Shown here: one piece after another, positions 46,094-55,400 of the stretch
Numbering within the stretch: position 1 is the first letter of the stretch
Layout: every line of letters starts with the position of its first letter
Source of the DNA: Metabacillus sediminilitoris
GTDB lineage: Bacteria; Bacillota; Bacilli; Bacillales; Bacillaceae
DNA length: 64,000 nucleotides
NCBI RefSeq assembly: GCF_009720625.1
Contig: NZ_CP046266.1
Span: forward strand, 2,117,501 to 2,181,500
Direction of reading: 5' to 3'
The notes under the pieces: model-generated
The model's input: only the letters and a program-made list of their open reading frames with translations
The model's database searches: none
What the model was told of the DNA's origin: nothing
Program-made: the position numbers and the translations under genes

Positions 46094-46570
46094 ATGAGTA
46101 GACGAATAAAACATACTTCACGTGATGTGGAGGAGTTAGCGAGGCTCATGCTGGCGGAAGCGGTCGGTGAAGGGGCGCAAGGGATGAGCATGGTGGGATC
46201 GGTTGTGGCCAATCGTGTCGAGGCTGACTGTGCTCCTGACTTCAGAGGGTTGCGCAATATCAGACATGCGATCTATCAAACCGTTCCTGAAACTGGGATT
46301 CCTCACTTCGAGCCCGTTTTAAATGGAACATTATATACACAACGTCCCAATGAAGCTGACCTCCAGAGGGCTAGGAATTTGTTGCATGGTCACAGGGAAC
46401 CTCGAGCGAGAATGAATTTGTGGTTTTTTAACCCCAGTCCGGGGAAAAAATTCCGAGCTCCTTGTTCCCCCACGATGCCAAGATCCCCGATGACGCAGTT
46501 CGATTTTGCGCACAAGAATCATTGCTTCTATGTGGCTGTACCGGGCTACTGCACAGAGTTTTACAGATAA
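46094..46570 (+). CDS. cwlJ: Spore cortex-lytic enzyme CwlJ
   Basis: The 158-residue protein is a SleB/CwlJ-type cell wall hydrolase. The catalytic glutamate lies in ARLMLAEAVGEGAQGM (near residue 18-33), followed by VGSVVANRVEADC and the family's FAHKNHCFYV end. There is no signal peptide, as for CwlJ, which is made in the mother cell. GerQ directly downstream, needed for CwlJ coat localisation, makes the assignment firm. It degrades spore cortex in response to calcium dipicolinate. Confidence 0.93.
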   Translation: MSRRIKHTSRDVEELARLMLAEAVGEGAQGMSMVGSVVANRVEADCAPDFRGLRNIRHAIYQTVPETGIPHFEPVLNGTLYTQRPNEADLQRARNLLHGHREPRARMNLWFFNPSPGKKFRAPCSPTMPRSPMTQFDFAHKNHCFYVAVPGYCTEFYR

Positions 46571-46593
46571 ATTAAAAAGGAGCTGATCTTCAC

Positions 46594-47070
46594 ATGACTT
46601 ATGGAGATTCTAGTTATTATCCAATCAATTATTATCCTGGTTTTTACCCATCTTCTATGATGCGGGCTGGTGCCCCACAACAACAAAATGGCGGCTTCCC
46701 GGCAACTATGCCTATGCATTCTGGACAGTCATTTGCCGCCCCAGTGGTCCCGCTGGGAACTGCTGGGCAGCAACTTCCGCCAGGCACGATGGAAGAATCA
46801 TTTATTGAAAATATCCTGCGCTTCAACAAAGGTAAGATCGGGACATTCTACTTTACTTACCAAGGTAACGACAAATGGAATGCGATGGTTTACCGCGGAC
46901 GCGTAGAAACGGCTGGCCGTGACCACCTCATCATCAGCGACCCGGCCAGCGGTAAACGCTTCCTGCTCATGATGGCAAATCTTGACTGGGTAGAATTCGA
47001 TGAACAAATTAACTATCCTCTAGCGGAAATTAACCCGGAAGTTCAGGCGTCCCTGACGACATCGGAGTGA
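46594..47070 (+). CDS. gerQ: Spore coat protein GerQ
   Basis: The 158-residue protein has a tyrosine, proline and glutamine-rich N-terminus, the usual site of transglutaminase cross-links. The conserved C-terminal domain begins around SFIENILRFNKGKIGTFYFT and contains RDHLIISDPASGKR. It anchors CwlJ in the spore coat. It follows cwlJ by 23 bases with AAAGGAGCTGAT before the ATG. Confidence 0.93.
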   Translation: MTYGDSSYYPINYYPGFYPSSMMRAGAPQQQNGGFPATMPMHSGQSFAAPVVPLGTAGQQLPPGTMEESFIENILRFNKGKIGTFYFTYQGNDKWNAMVYRGRVETAGRDHLIISDPASGKRFLLMMANLDWVEFDEQINYPLAEINPEVQASLTTSE

Positions 47071-47082
47071 GTTTGTAGAACG

Positions 47083-47129
47083 TTAAAAACCCTCTTACTT
47101 TCTTTTTGGAAAATAGAGAGGGTTTTTAT
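47083..47129 (+). terminator. Terminator of cwlJ-gerQ
   Basis: AAAAACCCTCT and AGAGGGTTTTT arms followed by ATT. Confidence 0.8.
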
Positions 47130-47140
47130 TCGTTCTGACC

Positions 47141-47199
47141 AGGAAACAAAGGGACGGTTCTTTTATTTTTGCAAACGCTGGAACCGTCACATTGTTTCA
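47141..47199. repeat. REP-like palindrome (GGGACGGTTCT family)
   Basis: GAAACAAAGGGACGGTTC and GAACCGTCACATTGTTTC form a hairpin. Such palindromes are frequent in Bacillus genomes and are associated with Y1-type REP transposases. Confidence 0.65.
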
Positions 47200-47722
47200 C
47201 GAAAAAGCAGAAATGGGCATTTATGGACTTGTATCTGCCAACGGCTTTAGCGAGTATAACACTGGTAAGGATATGTTTGGCAATAAGTTAACAGATGAGA
47301 AGAGACAAGCCAGTCTCTTACAAAGCATCATTGGTCCAGCTCTAATCGCAGCTCCATTTGCACCGCAGTTTGTGAAAAATGGTAAACTAATTCGTGAGAA
47401 GACTATTAATAAAGCGCATGAGTTGGCTACAAAAACAAAGGCTTGAAAGCAGAACTTGACTTAACACCTAAGCTTGCACCATTCAAATCATTGAATAGGA
47501 CCCAACAAAGAAAATTAAAAGAAAAGATTGAAAACCGTACAATAACAAAAGAAGAATATAAAAGATATCTTTAGGATAAAAGATTTTCAAAAAGAAGAGC
47601 AGCAGGAGTTAACGATTTTTGGAAGCAAGAAAAGAAAAGGATATAAAACTGGAACCTTCAACAAGGAATTGGACTAATGAGCAGATGGAAGATATTTTAA
47701 AAGGTAAAAAACCTACGTATAA
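47192..47722 (+). pseudogene. C-terminal remnant of a polymorphic (LXG/pre-toxin) toxin
   Basis: The first part (47192-47446) reads VSANGFSEYNTGKDMFGNKL, the pre-toxin linker seen in secreted Bacillus toxins. After a frameshift come LAPFKSLNRTQQRKLKEKIE, then GVNDFWKQEKKR, and finally in a third frame TRNWTNEQMEDILKGKKPTY, typical of HNH-type toxin tails. Several frameshifts prove decay. No immunity gene was seen next to it. Confidence 0.6.
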
Positions 47723-47724
47723 AA

Positions 47725-48271
47725 CAAATGGCGTTTGATTTGGGTTATTCGATTGAGAGTGTTCATTCGTTAATGGAACGATTCACCAGGCATCACAAGT
47801 TGATTTGTTACAATCCTGAAACAAGAGAACTCACTATTAAAAACTAGGGGAGAGATAACCTGCATAAGGGCGGGAAACCGGTTATGGATTGCATTTTTTC
47901 CGAATTAAAAGATGTCGAGGATACCTATCTTATACATATGTTTTGGATTCCATTCATAAACTGGAAATTCGTAGTCTATATGACTCTTTTTGTGAGCCCG
48001 GAATTGTCTTTGGGTAAGGAAGGTGAAAGTGATACATATCTAGATACGGAATGTGAAGAATTTGACGATACGTGGACAAAAAGAAAATAAAAAAGAAAAA
48101 CAACAACAAAAAGCTATTATTCCTTATATAGAGAACAATCCAGACATTGAGAATCAAGAACATAATCAAAAAACGATAGATGTGAAAAAAATTGTTGAGT
48201 TTTGTTTTAACAATGAATTTGGTCTTTCAAACGTAAATGCGAAACAGCAGCTGCTATCTTGGTTCGTATAA
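47725..48271 (+). pseudogene. Remnant of a phage-type replication initiation (DnaD-like) protein
   Basis: A first piece (47728-47847, FDLGYSIESVHSLMERFTRH) ends at a TAG where relatives have tryptophan. The same frame continues with LHKGGKPVMDCIFSELKDVE, then another frame carries KKEKQQQKAIIPYIE and VKKIVEFCFNNEFGLSNVNA, like a DnaD-domain C-terminus. Similar proteins start replication in prophages. The gene is broken by a stop and a frameshift and truncated. Confidence 0.5.
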
Positions 48272-48834
48272 TCTCATTCAGATGCTAAATGCAGAATTTC
48301 GACGAACGAAAACGATCACAAGTATCTGTCATTTCAAATATAAAAGATGACAGTAAGAATTCTTTAATATTGTTTTGTGCTTTCTATGGGAAAATCATGC
48401 AATTCTTATTATTTTATTAATACAAGCTTGAATAGATACTCGCATGAGATCCCCTATTGAACGATTAGCTGTCCATCAATTTGACCACATCGGTATTGTC
48501 CGAAAAAAATGGTGTATTGAACCAGATTCATTTAGTAAACAATATATCTATTAAATCATAACTCACATGTAATATTATTGATTGGCAGAATCTTATTAAT
48601 GTGATAATATTAATGCGAATGTTTGTTCTGTTTGATGATAACTTAAAAGAATAATGACGAAAATTTTTCTTGAGCAGACGATGTAATTATGGTAATCATA
48701 AACAACTTACAAAGTAATATGAGAAAGAAATGTAGAGTCACACCAAATGTTCTGAACGCTCGGTCATATCGTTTGACTTTCCTAAGTTAACAATACTTTA
48801 AACAGTCACATCGCAAATCGAAAGGAGTAAGAAT
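48272..48834. other. AT-rich upstream region of the MFS gene
   Basis: No gene is supported. A TTGACT at 48774 may be a -35 for the exporter gene, but the -10 is unclear. Confidence 0.4.
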
Positions 48835-50322
48835 TTGAAAAATCAAAACGAAACGACTCAAAACGTAGGGACATTCGGAAGCAGAGGTAACTTTTTGTTG
48901 GTCATGATTATGATTCTAGGTGTGTTTGTAGCCATTTTGAATGAAACGCTGCTTAACGTAGCATTGTCAAAAATTATGGATGACTTCGAAATCGCGCCGA
49001 GTACCGCGCAATGGTTGACTACTGGATATCTCCTTGTTATAGGTGTACTTATACCGGTTACTGCTTATTTAATTCAGCGGTTCACGACAAGAAGCTTGTT
49101 CCTTGGAGCTATGGGCTTGTTTACGGTGGGGACATTTGTAGCAGCTATCGCACCGGGAATCGAAGTGCTTTTAATCGGAAGACTGCTTCAAGCGGCGGGT
49201 ACCGGGCTGCTCTTTCCTTTACTAACCAACGTGGTATTCTCCATCGTTCCTATTGAAAAAAGGGGCTCGGCAATGGGGACAATTGGAATTGTCATTACTT
49301 TTGCTCCCGCAATTGGACCCACTCTATCAGGGATCATTGTTGAGCATTTTAGTTGGCGGGTTCTCTTTTACGGCGTTCTGCCGATCGCACTGATTGTTAT
49401 TATATTTGCATATGTCAAGCTTAAAAACGTGACGGAGACAACTAATCCGAAGATTGATCCGATATCACTTCTACTTTCAACCTTAGGTTTCGGGGGGATT
49501 GTGTACGGATTCAGCAGTTCTGGTGAAGGAAATGAGGGTTGGTCGAGCAATGAAGTTCTAATTCCAATTGCCATTGGCGTTGTTTCTTTAGTCCTGTTTA
49601 CTTGGAGGCAATTGAAAATTTCACAACCTTTGCTAGATTTAAGAACATTTAAATACAACATTTTTAGAATGTCGACGCTGATTATGATGATTGTCATGAT
49701 GGCGATGTTTTCTGCGATGATGTTGTTGCCAATTTTTCTCCAGAATGCGTTAGGTTACAGTCCGTTGGAGGCAGGTTTGATCATGTTGCCAGGCGGTATT
49801 GTCATGGGAATCATGTCACCAATTACAGGCAGATTATTTGATAAATTTGGGGCCAAGTGGCTGGCGCTTATCGGATTGGGGCTGATCGCGAATACGCTTT
49901 GGCAATTTGCCTATATCACAATGTCAACTCAATACAGCACGATTATGATTTTCAATACACTATTAATGTTGGGGATTTCAATGGTTATGATGCCGATCAT
50001 GACAAATGCTTTGAACGAACTGCCACCTCCGTTATATCCACACGGTACGGCTATTATCAGTACGCTTCAGCAGGTAGCTGGCGCTGTTGGGACAGCATTG
50101 CTTGTATCAATCATGACCAATCGTTCTGCTAGTTTTATGGAAAATACGTTGCTTAAGGAAGATGAGGCTACAATACAAGTTCTAGCGATGATTGCTGGAA
50201 TGAAAAGCGCGTTCTTGCTTGCATTCGGACTAGTAGCTATCGCTTGGATTGTGTCATTCTTTATAAAACGGTCCGTTTCTCAAGAAGATGGATTGGAAAT
50301 TAAGAAGGTTGCTAAGAACTGA
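48835..50322 (+). CDS. MFS drug exporter, DHA2 family (EmrB/QacA type)
   Basis: The 495-residue protein has fourteen hydrophobic segments. Motif A-like and motif C sequences are visible (WLTTGYLLVIGVLIPVTAYL, then TFAPAIGPTLSGIIVEHFSW near residue 165). It starts with TTG behind AAAGGAG. The family exports hydrophobic or cationic drugs by proton antiport; B. subtilis LmrB/MdtP types are similar. No regulator adjoins it. Confidence 0.9.
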   Translation: MKNQNETTQNVGTFGSRGNFLLVMIMILGVFVAILNETLLNVALSKIMDDFEIAPSTAQWLTTGYLLVIGVLIPVTAYLIQRFTTRSLFLGAMGLFTVGTFVAAIAPGIEVLLIGRLLQAAGTGLLFPLLTNVVFSIVPIEKRGSAMGTIGIVITFAPAIGPTLSGIIVEHFSWRVLFYGVLPIALIVIIFAYVKLKNVTETTNPKIDPISLLLSTLGFGGIVYGFSSSGEGNEGWSSNEVLIPIAIGVVSLVLFTWRQLKISQPLLDLRTFKYNIFRMSTLIMMIVMMAMFSAMMLLPIFLQNALGYSPLEAGLIMLPGGIVMGIMSPITGRLFDKFGAKWLALIGLGLIANTLWQFAYITMSTQYSTIMIFNTLLMLGISMVMMPIMTNALNELPPPLYPHGTAIISTLQQVAGAVGTALLVSIMTNRSASFMENTLLKEDEATIQVLAMIAGMKSAFLLAFGLVAIAWIVSFFIKRSVSQEDGLEIKKVAKN

Positions 50323-50388
50323 CACCACATATGCGGGAACATAACAAAAAAAGAATTATTAATCTATCAGTGTAGATTTTAATCAAAA

Positions 50389-50425
50389 TACCCCTCTGGT
50401 TTGATTAGCCGAAGGGGTGTTTTTT
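50389..50425 (+). terminator. Terminator of the MFS gene
   Basis: ACCCCTC and GAAGGGGT arms, followed by six T residues. Confidence 0.75.
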
Positions 50426-50585
50426 AGATGGCGGATGTTGATGTCAAAAATAGAGGTAAAGCTTAGTTTCAAAAGTAGTTTGATCAAATAGGCTGAAAAC
50501 CCCAAACAGACATATCCTGAAAATTCAGAGGCGAGACCATGTAATCCTGGGTGAAAACTGTCTCTTTTTTATGTTATTTTATACT

Positions 50586-51296
50586 TTATAAGGTATCTAT
50601 ATCCGACATCTGATCTAGCTCCAAAGGCAAAAAAGCATATTCTCCGTCCTTAGTAATCTCACCTTTACGAACTGGAATAGGATATTTAAAAATGGGCCCA
50701 TCTATTACTGTGGTATGGAATTCTCCACCTTCTCCGCAGGGGTCAATACCACGAGCTTCAAGCTCCCTCACGTATTCATGGGTTAACGTTCGCCCTAAAT
50801 CGTCCTCTTGCATTCCTAATGATAAATTAACAGTTACAATAATCGTTACAAATCCAAGATTTATGAACTCTTCGACAGCTTCACGATGGTTCATTTCCCA
50901 TAAAGGCATCCCAAGCTTTAATCCAGCGTTCTTCGTAACCTTTTCATGCCAACAGCCATGAGCAGGCATATCTAAGTCTCCAGTTACTAACACTTCTGCT
51001 CCTAAATTTTTAGCATTTTCTAAGAGGCGCATAAATACTTTTTCATAATCTGTCCAACTTGCAGCTGCAGTATATATTGGCAAACCTATAGATTTACCTT
51101 GGGCATGTATGAGTTCCGGAGGCATTCCATGGGATCTGGAACGTTTTCCTTCTTCCTCCAGCATGACGATCAGTCCAACCGCTTCTCCAACCTTCACTGC
51201 TTTATATAGAGCTAAGACACTATCCTTTCCTCCGCTAAAAGAAGCTATAAATTTATGACCGCGAGCACTATTTTTCCAATCCATTAATTCTGCCAT
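50586..51296 (-). CDS. Dph6-related ATP pyrophosphatase (adenine nucleotide alpha hydrolase)
   Basis: The 236-residue protein has the PP-loop SGGKDS near residue 20 and the family core GDLDMPAHGCWHEKV and GEGGEFHTTVIDGP. It belongs to the diphthine-ammonia ligase group; in bacteria, which lack diphthamide, the substrate is unknown. Single gene, AAGGGGAAAG before the ATG. Confidence 0.85.
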   Translation of the reverse strand: MAELMDWKNSARGHKFIASFSGGKDSVLALYKAVKVGEAVGLIVMLEEEGKRSRSHGMPPELIHAQGKSIGLPIYTAAASWTDYEKVFMRLLENAKNLGAEVLVTGDLDMPAHGCWHEKVTKNAGLKLGMPLWEMNHREAVEEFINLGFVTIIVTVNLSLGMQEDDLGRTLTHEYVRELEARGIDPCGEGGEFHTTVIDGPIFKYPIPVRKGEITKDGEYAFLPLELDQMSDIDTL

Positions 51297-51551
51297 TCAT
51301 ATCTTTCCCCTTTATTCTAATGACTTTTTTACGATACCTGTTATTAGCCAATCAATTTCATATTTTATATAAGAGGTTTCATAGCTCTATTTGTTCGATT
51401 TTATCACTATTGGACCTTTACAGATAAGATATTATTGCACCCTGATACAAAAAACTTGAAATCTAATGATGAAGAAAAGAGAAGTTTATCCAAAGAAACT
51501 ACTTCATTGCCGACGTCTTATTTCATATTTGACACAAAGGAGCTTTTAAAG

Positions 51552-51734
51552 TTAATTTTTCTTCAGTGATTCCAGAATCCTAATTAATAAAGTAATTATT
51601 ATGGACAATAGCAAAAGCAGAACAATCCCAACTGAAAGTGCACCTGATTGATCATCAAATAACCAAACAAGTAGGTAAAACAATATCAAACTACCAAAAA
51701 AAATTAACATAGTTATTGAAATGGATCTTCCCAT
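51552..51734 (-). CDS. Small two-helix membrane protein
   Basis: The 60-residue protein has two hydrophobic segments (about residues 6-27 and 33-53) and a lysine-rich end. GGAGGTTATTTT precedes the ATG. Family not recognised. Confidence 0.6.
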   Translation of the reverse strand: MGRSISITMLIFFGSLILFYLLVWLFDDQSGALSVGIVLLLLLSIIITLLIRILESLKKN

Positions 51735-52093
51735 AAAATAACCTCCTACAGTAAATATATTCCATTTTATAACAAATTTTTAAGGTGGTATATATTGTTG
51801 ATGATTATGTCGCATTTCAAATAAATTATGTAGTAGTTTATTCAAGAATTGTGCTCTTTCTATTTGTAAAGGGCCAAATAACAGAATAAGAGTTTGAGGG
51901 AATGAACATAATTTGAATTAATTTTGGTTAAGCGATCCGGGGCAGGTTAGCGGAAGATATAGAAAAGCAGTGTTGTTTTATTTCTTTATAAATGGAAAAA
52001 GCGGAATAGCTTGTTGAATGATCATTTGCAAAGTTTTTCGCTTATCAAAATTAGATTTGCTTAAATGTGTTAATTTGTGTGGAGTTTGTTGGA
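51735..52093. other. Intergenic region
   Basis: No gene. One divergent member of the short dispersed motif is seen at about 51935 (ATCCGGGGCAGGTTAGCGGA). Confidence 0.35.
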
Positions 52094-52132
52094 TTACACA
52101 AAAATTTACACGGAATTAACGTGAGATTAACA
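52094..52132 (+). promoter_or_regulatory. PhoP-box array upstream of the Tat phosphatase
   Basis: Four hexamers ATTACA, TTTACA, TTAACG and TTAACA start at 52094, 52105, 52116 and 52127, each exactly 11 bp apart. This is the arrangement of Bacillus PhoP-binding direct repeats (TTAACA-like words with 5-bp spacers). A TATTAT-like -10 lies about 15 bases on. The downstream genes (phosphatase, tatA) fit phosphate starvation control. Confidence 0.7.
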
Positions 52133-52166
52133 AATATTATGTATTATTTATGTGGAAAGGAGCTTA

Positions 52167-52186
52167 TTTGTGTAAAAATGTGTGAT
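52167..52186 (+). promoter_or_regulatory. Shared 20-bp motif, copy 1
   Basis: TTTGTGTAAAAATGTGTGAT, of which 18 of 20 bases recur at 55401-55420 in front of the deoR gene. Candidate operator for the DeoR regulator at 55465. Confidence 0.45.
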
Positions 52187-52378
52187 ATTGTGTGATTTGG
52201 TTAAATTGAATTTATGTGAATATCAAAGTGAGAAATTCAATTTAGGTTTGGTTATTTTAGATCCATTTGTAAGGCTGAATTTTATTCTTCATGGTGGTAA
52301 CAAAAAATGGAATTTTTAGCTTGGGAGAACAGGTGTGACACTGTAACTAAAATACATAAGAAAGAGGGATAAAGTACA

Positions 52379-54091
52379 ATGAAGGACAAGCAATCACAAA
52401 ATGAAACGGAAAACTTGTTATCTACTGATATTTTTAAAAATGAAATGGATCGTCGTACTTTTTTACAGAGGAGCTCGAAAGTCGCGGGAGCTGCTTTGGG
52501 ATTAACACTAATAGGTTCGTTAAATAGTATACCCGTGGGGGCGGTATCTAGCTCTTCTGTCATTCATTCAAATGGTAGAAAACCAGATTTAGTTTTTCCC
52601 GTTATAAGTGATGTTCATATTCATCATAGTAATGATAATACCTTGAATAAGTTTATAACAACTTTAGAACAGTTAAATAAAGTAGTTCCTAGCCAAGATG
52701 CATTTGTGGTTGTTGGAGATTTAACGGATTATGGATATGAATCAGAATATGATAAGTTTATGTCTGCTTATAATAAGCGAAAACAATCAAAAGCTGTTTC
52801 TATGTTTGCTATAGGAAACCATGACTATTGGAATGGATTATCAGTAAATGATTCTTATAAACGGTTCTACGAGAAAACTGGGATGGACTCTCATTACTAT
52901 CATAAGGTAATCAAAGGTTATCATTTTATTGTTCTTGGCACGGAAGATGGTAGAACAGAGGGAACCTTTTCAGTGAAGCAAATTGAATGGTTAGGAGAAC
53001 AGTTAAAGCTCGCTAAAGCTGATGATCCGAATAAACCAATTTTTGTCTTCCATCATCAGCCTATTAAAGAGACCATTTACGGAAGCGAATGGGGCTTCAC
53101 TGAAAATAGAGATCTATTTTACGATACGTTAAAACCATATCCGCAAGTAATTTCATTTTCTGGTCATACACATTATCCGCTAGATGACCCAAGGATCATT
53201 CATCAAAAAGACTTCACCTCTATTGGAACCTCTACAGGTGCCTACTTGTGGCTTGATAGTGGAAGAGTTCAAGGAGAGGTGCCAGAAGGAGCCGATATTC
53301 TCAATCAAGCTTTAGTTGTAGAGGTTCATAACAACAAAGTATTAATCAAACGTCGTGATATTCATAACGATGATTGGACTGGGGAGCCATTTGAAATTAG
53401 TTATCCTGCTGAGAAGAATAAATTTAAATATACAGAGGATCGAGACAATAAGGCTCCTTTCTTTACGAAAGATGCAATGATCTCTATCGATCATGAAAAG
53501 ACAGCTGTTACAAGCTTAGCAATTATGTTGACTCAAGCTAAAGATAATCTTCTTGTACATGACTATCGAGTTGTAGCGAGAAATGCAGATACAGGGGAAG
53601 TAGTCAACAAGTTTCTAGCATTCTCAGAATTTTATAAAGATCCTGTGCCTAATCCTTTAACATTATCAGTTGGTGAATTAATGCCTAATACAACCTATCA
53701 GATTGAAGTATATGCTCTTGATGCATACGAAAATGTAAGCCATAATTCTTTAAAAGTATTAGGGAAAACGCTTGACGGTGAAGTAAAAGATGTAATGATT
53801 ACGTTATCTAAGGATATATTGAAAGGAGTAGAAGATTCAGTAGAAGTTACGGTAGAAAATGCAAGAATTCCGAAAAGTGACTGGATTGGCTTATATGAAG
53901 TAAATGAAAAACCGGGAGATATCGCTGCCATTTGGTGGATGTATACCCAAACGACAAATGGAACCCTTTCATTTACTTTTAATGGAAGCAGTTCTTCAAG
54001 ATACAAGGAAGGTTCGACTTATAAATTTGTCTATTTTTATGGAAGCGGATATGACGCTGTAGCTTCAAAAACATTCACTGTTGGCAGTTAG
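52379..54091 (+). CDS. Tat-exported calcineurin-like metallophosphatase
   Basis: The 570-residue protein has a Tat signal (DRRTFLQRSSKVAGAALGL near residues 22-40) after a long N-terminal tail. The metallophosphoesterase domain has SDVHIHH (about residue 75), GDLTDYG, GNHDYWN, HHQP and GHTHYP, the full set of metal ligands. The C-terminus has beta-sandwich domains (DUF4073-like, about 350-570). It follows the PhoP-box array and precedes tatA, so it is likely a phosphate-starvation phosphodiesterase or phosphatase exported folded. Confidence 0.88.
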   Translation: MKDKQSQNETENLLSTDIFKNEMDRRTFLQRSSKVAGAALGLTLIGSLNSIPVGAVSSSSVIHSNGRKPDLVFPVISDVHIHHSNDNTLNKFITTLEQLNKVVPSQDAFVVVGDLTDYGYESEYDKFMSAYNKRKQSKAVSMFAIGNHDYWNGLSVNDSYKRFYEKTGMDSHYYHKVIKGYHFIVLGTEDGRTEGTFSVKQIEWLGEQLKLAKADDPNKPIFVFHHQPIKETIYGSEWGFTENRDLFYDTLKPYPQVISFSGHTHYPLDDPRIIHQKDFTSIGTSTGAYLWLDSGRVQGEVPEGADILNQALVVEVHNNKVLIKRRDIHNDDWTGEPFEISYPAEKNKFKYTEDRDNKAPFFTKDAMISIDHEKTAVTSLAIMLTQAKDNLLVHDYRVVARNADTGEVVNKFLAFSEFYKDPVPNPLTLSVGELMPNTTYQIEVYALDAYENVSHNSLKVLGKTLDGEVKDVMITLSKDILKGVEDSVEVTVENARIPKSDWIGLYEVNEKPGDIAAIWWMYTQTTNGTLSFTFNGSSSSRYKEGSTYKFVYFYGSGYDAVASKTFTVGS

Positions 54092-54196
54092 GTATAGAAG
54101 CGATAATTTTTCGCTATTTCTAAAAAATATTCTGACAAGGGTTTATTTAGGTTAATAGATTAAAAGTTTACATTTGAACTAAGGGAGGTCAACTTT

Positions 54197-54400
54197 ATGT
54201 TACAGAATATAGGGATTCCAGGTTTAATACTCGTTCTTGTCATTGCATTAATCATTTTTGGACCATCAAAATTGCCAGAACTAGGTCGTGCAGTCGGTTC
54301 AACATTAAAGGAATTTAAAAAATCAACACGAGAACTGGTCTCAGATGATGAGCCAGATCAAGATCAATCAACAATTAAGAACGAAAAAGCAATGAAATAA
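54197..54400 (+). CDS. tatA: Twin-arginine translocase subunit TatA
   Basis: The 67-residue protein has the TatA/E membrane helix ([16 protein letters not shown]), the hinge [10 protein letters not shown] and an amphipathic helix ([11 protein letters not shown]), followed by an acidic tail. AAGGGAGGT precedes the ATG. The gene lies between the Tat-dependent phosphatase and a broken tatC, like B. subtilis phoD-tatAd-tatCd. Confidence 0.93.
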   Translation: MLQNIGIPGLILVLVIALIIFGPSKLPELGRAVGSTLKEFKKSTRELVSDDEPDQDQSTIKNEKAMK

Positions 54401-54413
54401 GATAAATCTAGTA

Positions 54414-54452
54414 GGATGTGAGTTTCTCATGTAACTTGCATCTTCTTTTTTT
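54414..54452 (+). terminator. Weak hairpin between tatA and tatC
   Basis: GATGTGAGTT pairs imperfectly with AACTTGCATC and is followed by TTCTTTTTTT. Confidence 0.45.
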
Positions 54453-54482
54453 AAAGAGGTATTTCTAATAGGAACGAATGAA

Positions 54483-55383
54483 ATGAATCTTATTGGTCAT
54501 TTAGATGAATTGCGAAAACGACTAATTATTACCTTTGGTTTCTTCATCGTTTCTTTATGTTAAAAATATCTTTGATTGGATCAATCAAGACTTCCCAATT
54601 AAGTTAGCTGTTTTAGGTCCTAGTGATAAATTATGGGTATATTTAATGTTGTCTAGTGTTGTTGCACTTACTGGAACGATGCCAATCGCAGCTTATCAAT
54701 TATGGCTATATGTCCGGCCAGCTTTACATGAAAACGAGAGGTAAGTAACTTTAGCTTACATTCCTGCATTATTTATCCCATTCTTAACGGGCAGTAAGAC
54801 TCCCACTTCAAGATTTGAGAGAAACAAAGAAGAATAGTGGGAGATAACTGCCCGTAAAGATCCGACGAGCGATTGACGTCCGAGTCAGGCGAAGGATGTG
54901 GCGTATTGTGCGTGATAAGTTTCGCTAACCATCAGTGGGGGATGAAGAAACCCCCACTGATGGAAGTCTCACTTTATATTGTTTATTTTAGGGATATGTT
55001 TCGGGTATTTTCTCATTTTCCCAATTGTCTTTAACTTCCTTCTTTCACTGTCAGATGATCTGTTTATGAACTTCTTTACGGTGGAGAAATATTTTCGTTT
55101 TTTGGTGAATATGACTCTTCCATTCGGGATACTATTTGAACTTCCAGTAGTTATTATGTTCTTGACAAGCATTGGGATTTTAAATCCATATCGCTTACAA
55201 AAAGTTAGAAAATATGCATATTTTGTCTTGATTTTAACGTCGGTGCTAATTACTCCATCGGATTTTCTATCTGATATTCTTGTTATTATCCCATTACTCT
55301 TTCTTTATGAATGTAGTGTCTTACTTTCCAAGGTCGTTTATCGTCGTAAACAGAATACTGTTGACCTAGGAGTTAATAATTAG
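54483..55383 (+). pseudogene. tatC: Disrupted tatC
   Basis: Pieces in order: LIGHLDELRKRLIITFGFF (54483-54560), a frameshift near 54560, then KLAVLGPSDKLWVYLMLSS through YVRPALHENER, an in-frame TAA at 54742-54744 where lysine is expected, then VTLAYIPALF up to repeat copy G. Coding resumes right after the repeat with LFILGICFGYFLIFPIV and runs to 55383. Removing the repeat plus one TTTAT gives ALFILFILG in frame, as in TatC. So three lesions exist: a deletion frameshift, a nonsense codon, and the inserted repeat. Unless another tatC exists, Tat export through this pair is lost. Confidence 0.9.
54772..54977 (+). repeat. Structured dispersed repeat, copy G, inserted in tatC
   Basis: Full-length, bordered by TTTAT at 54772-54776 and 54973-54977. 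The unit between is 201 bp counting one TTTAT, but it has in-frame stops. Sequence of the middle (GTCCGAGTCAGGCGAAGGATGTGGCGTATTG as a whole) is shared only with copy H. The interruption of a protein reading frame defines both ends of the element. Confidence 0.92.
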
Positions 55384-55400
55384 TATATATAAAATGTAAA

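Noticed and set aside
54772..54977. Repeat G as a self-splicing intron restoring tatC
   Set aside because: The element is short, other copies are intergenic, and tatC has an independent frameshift and stop that splicing would not repair.
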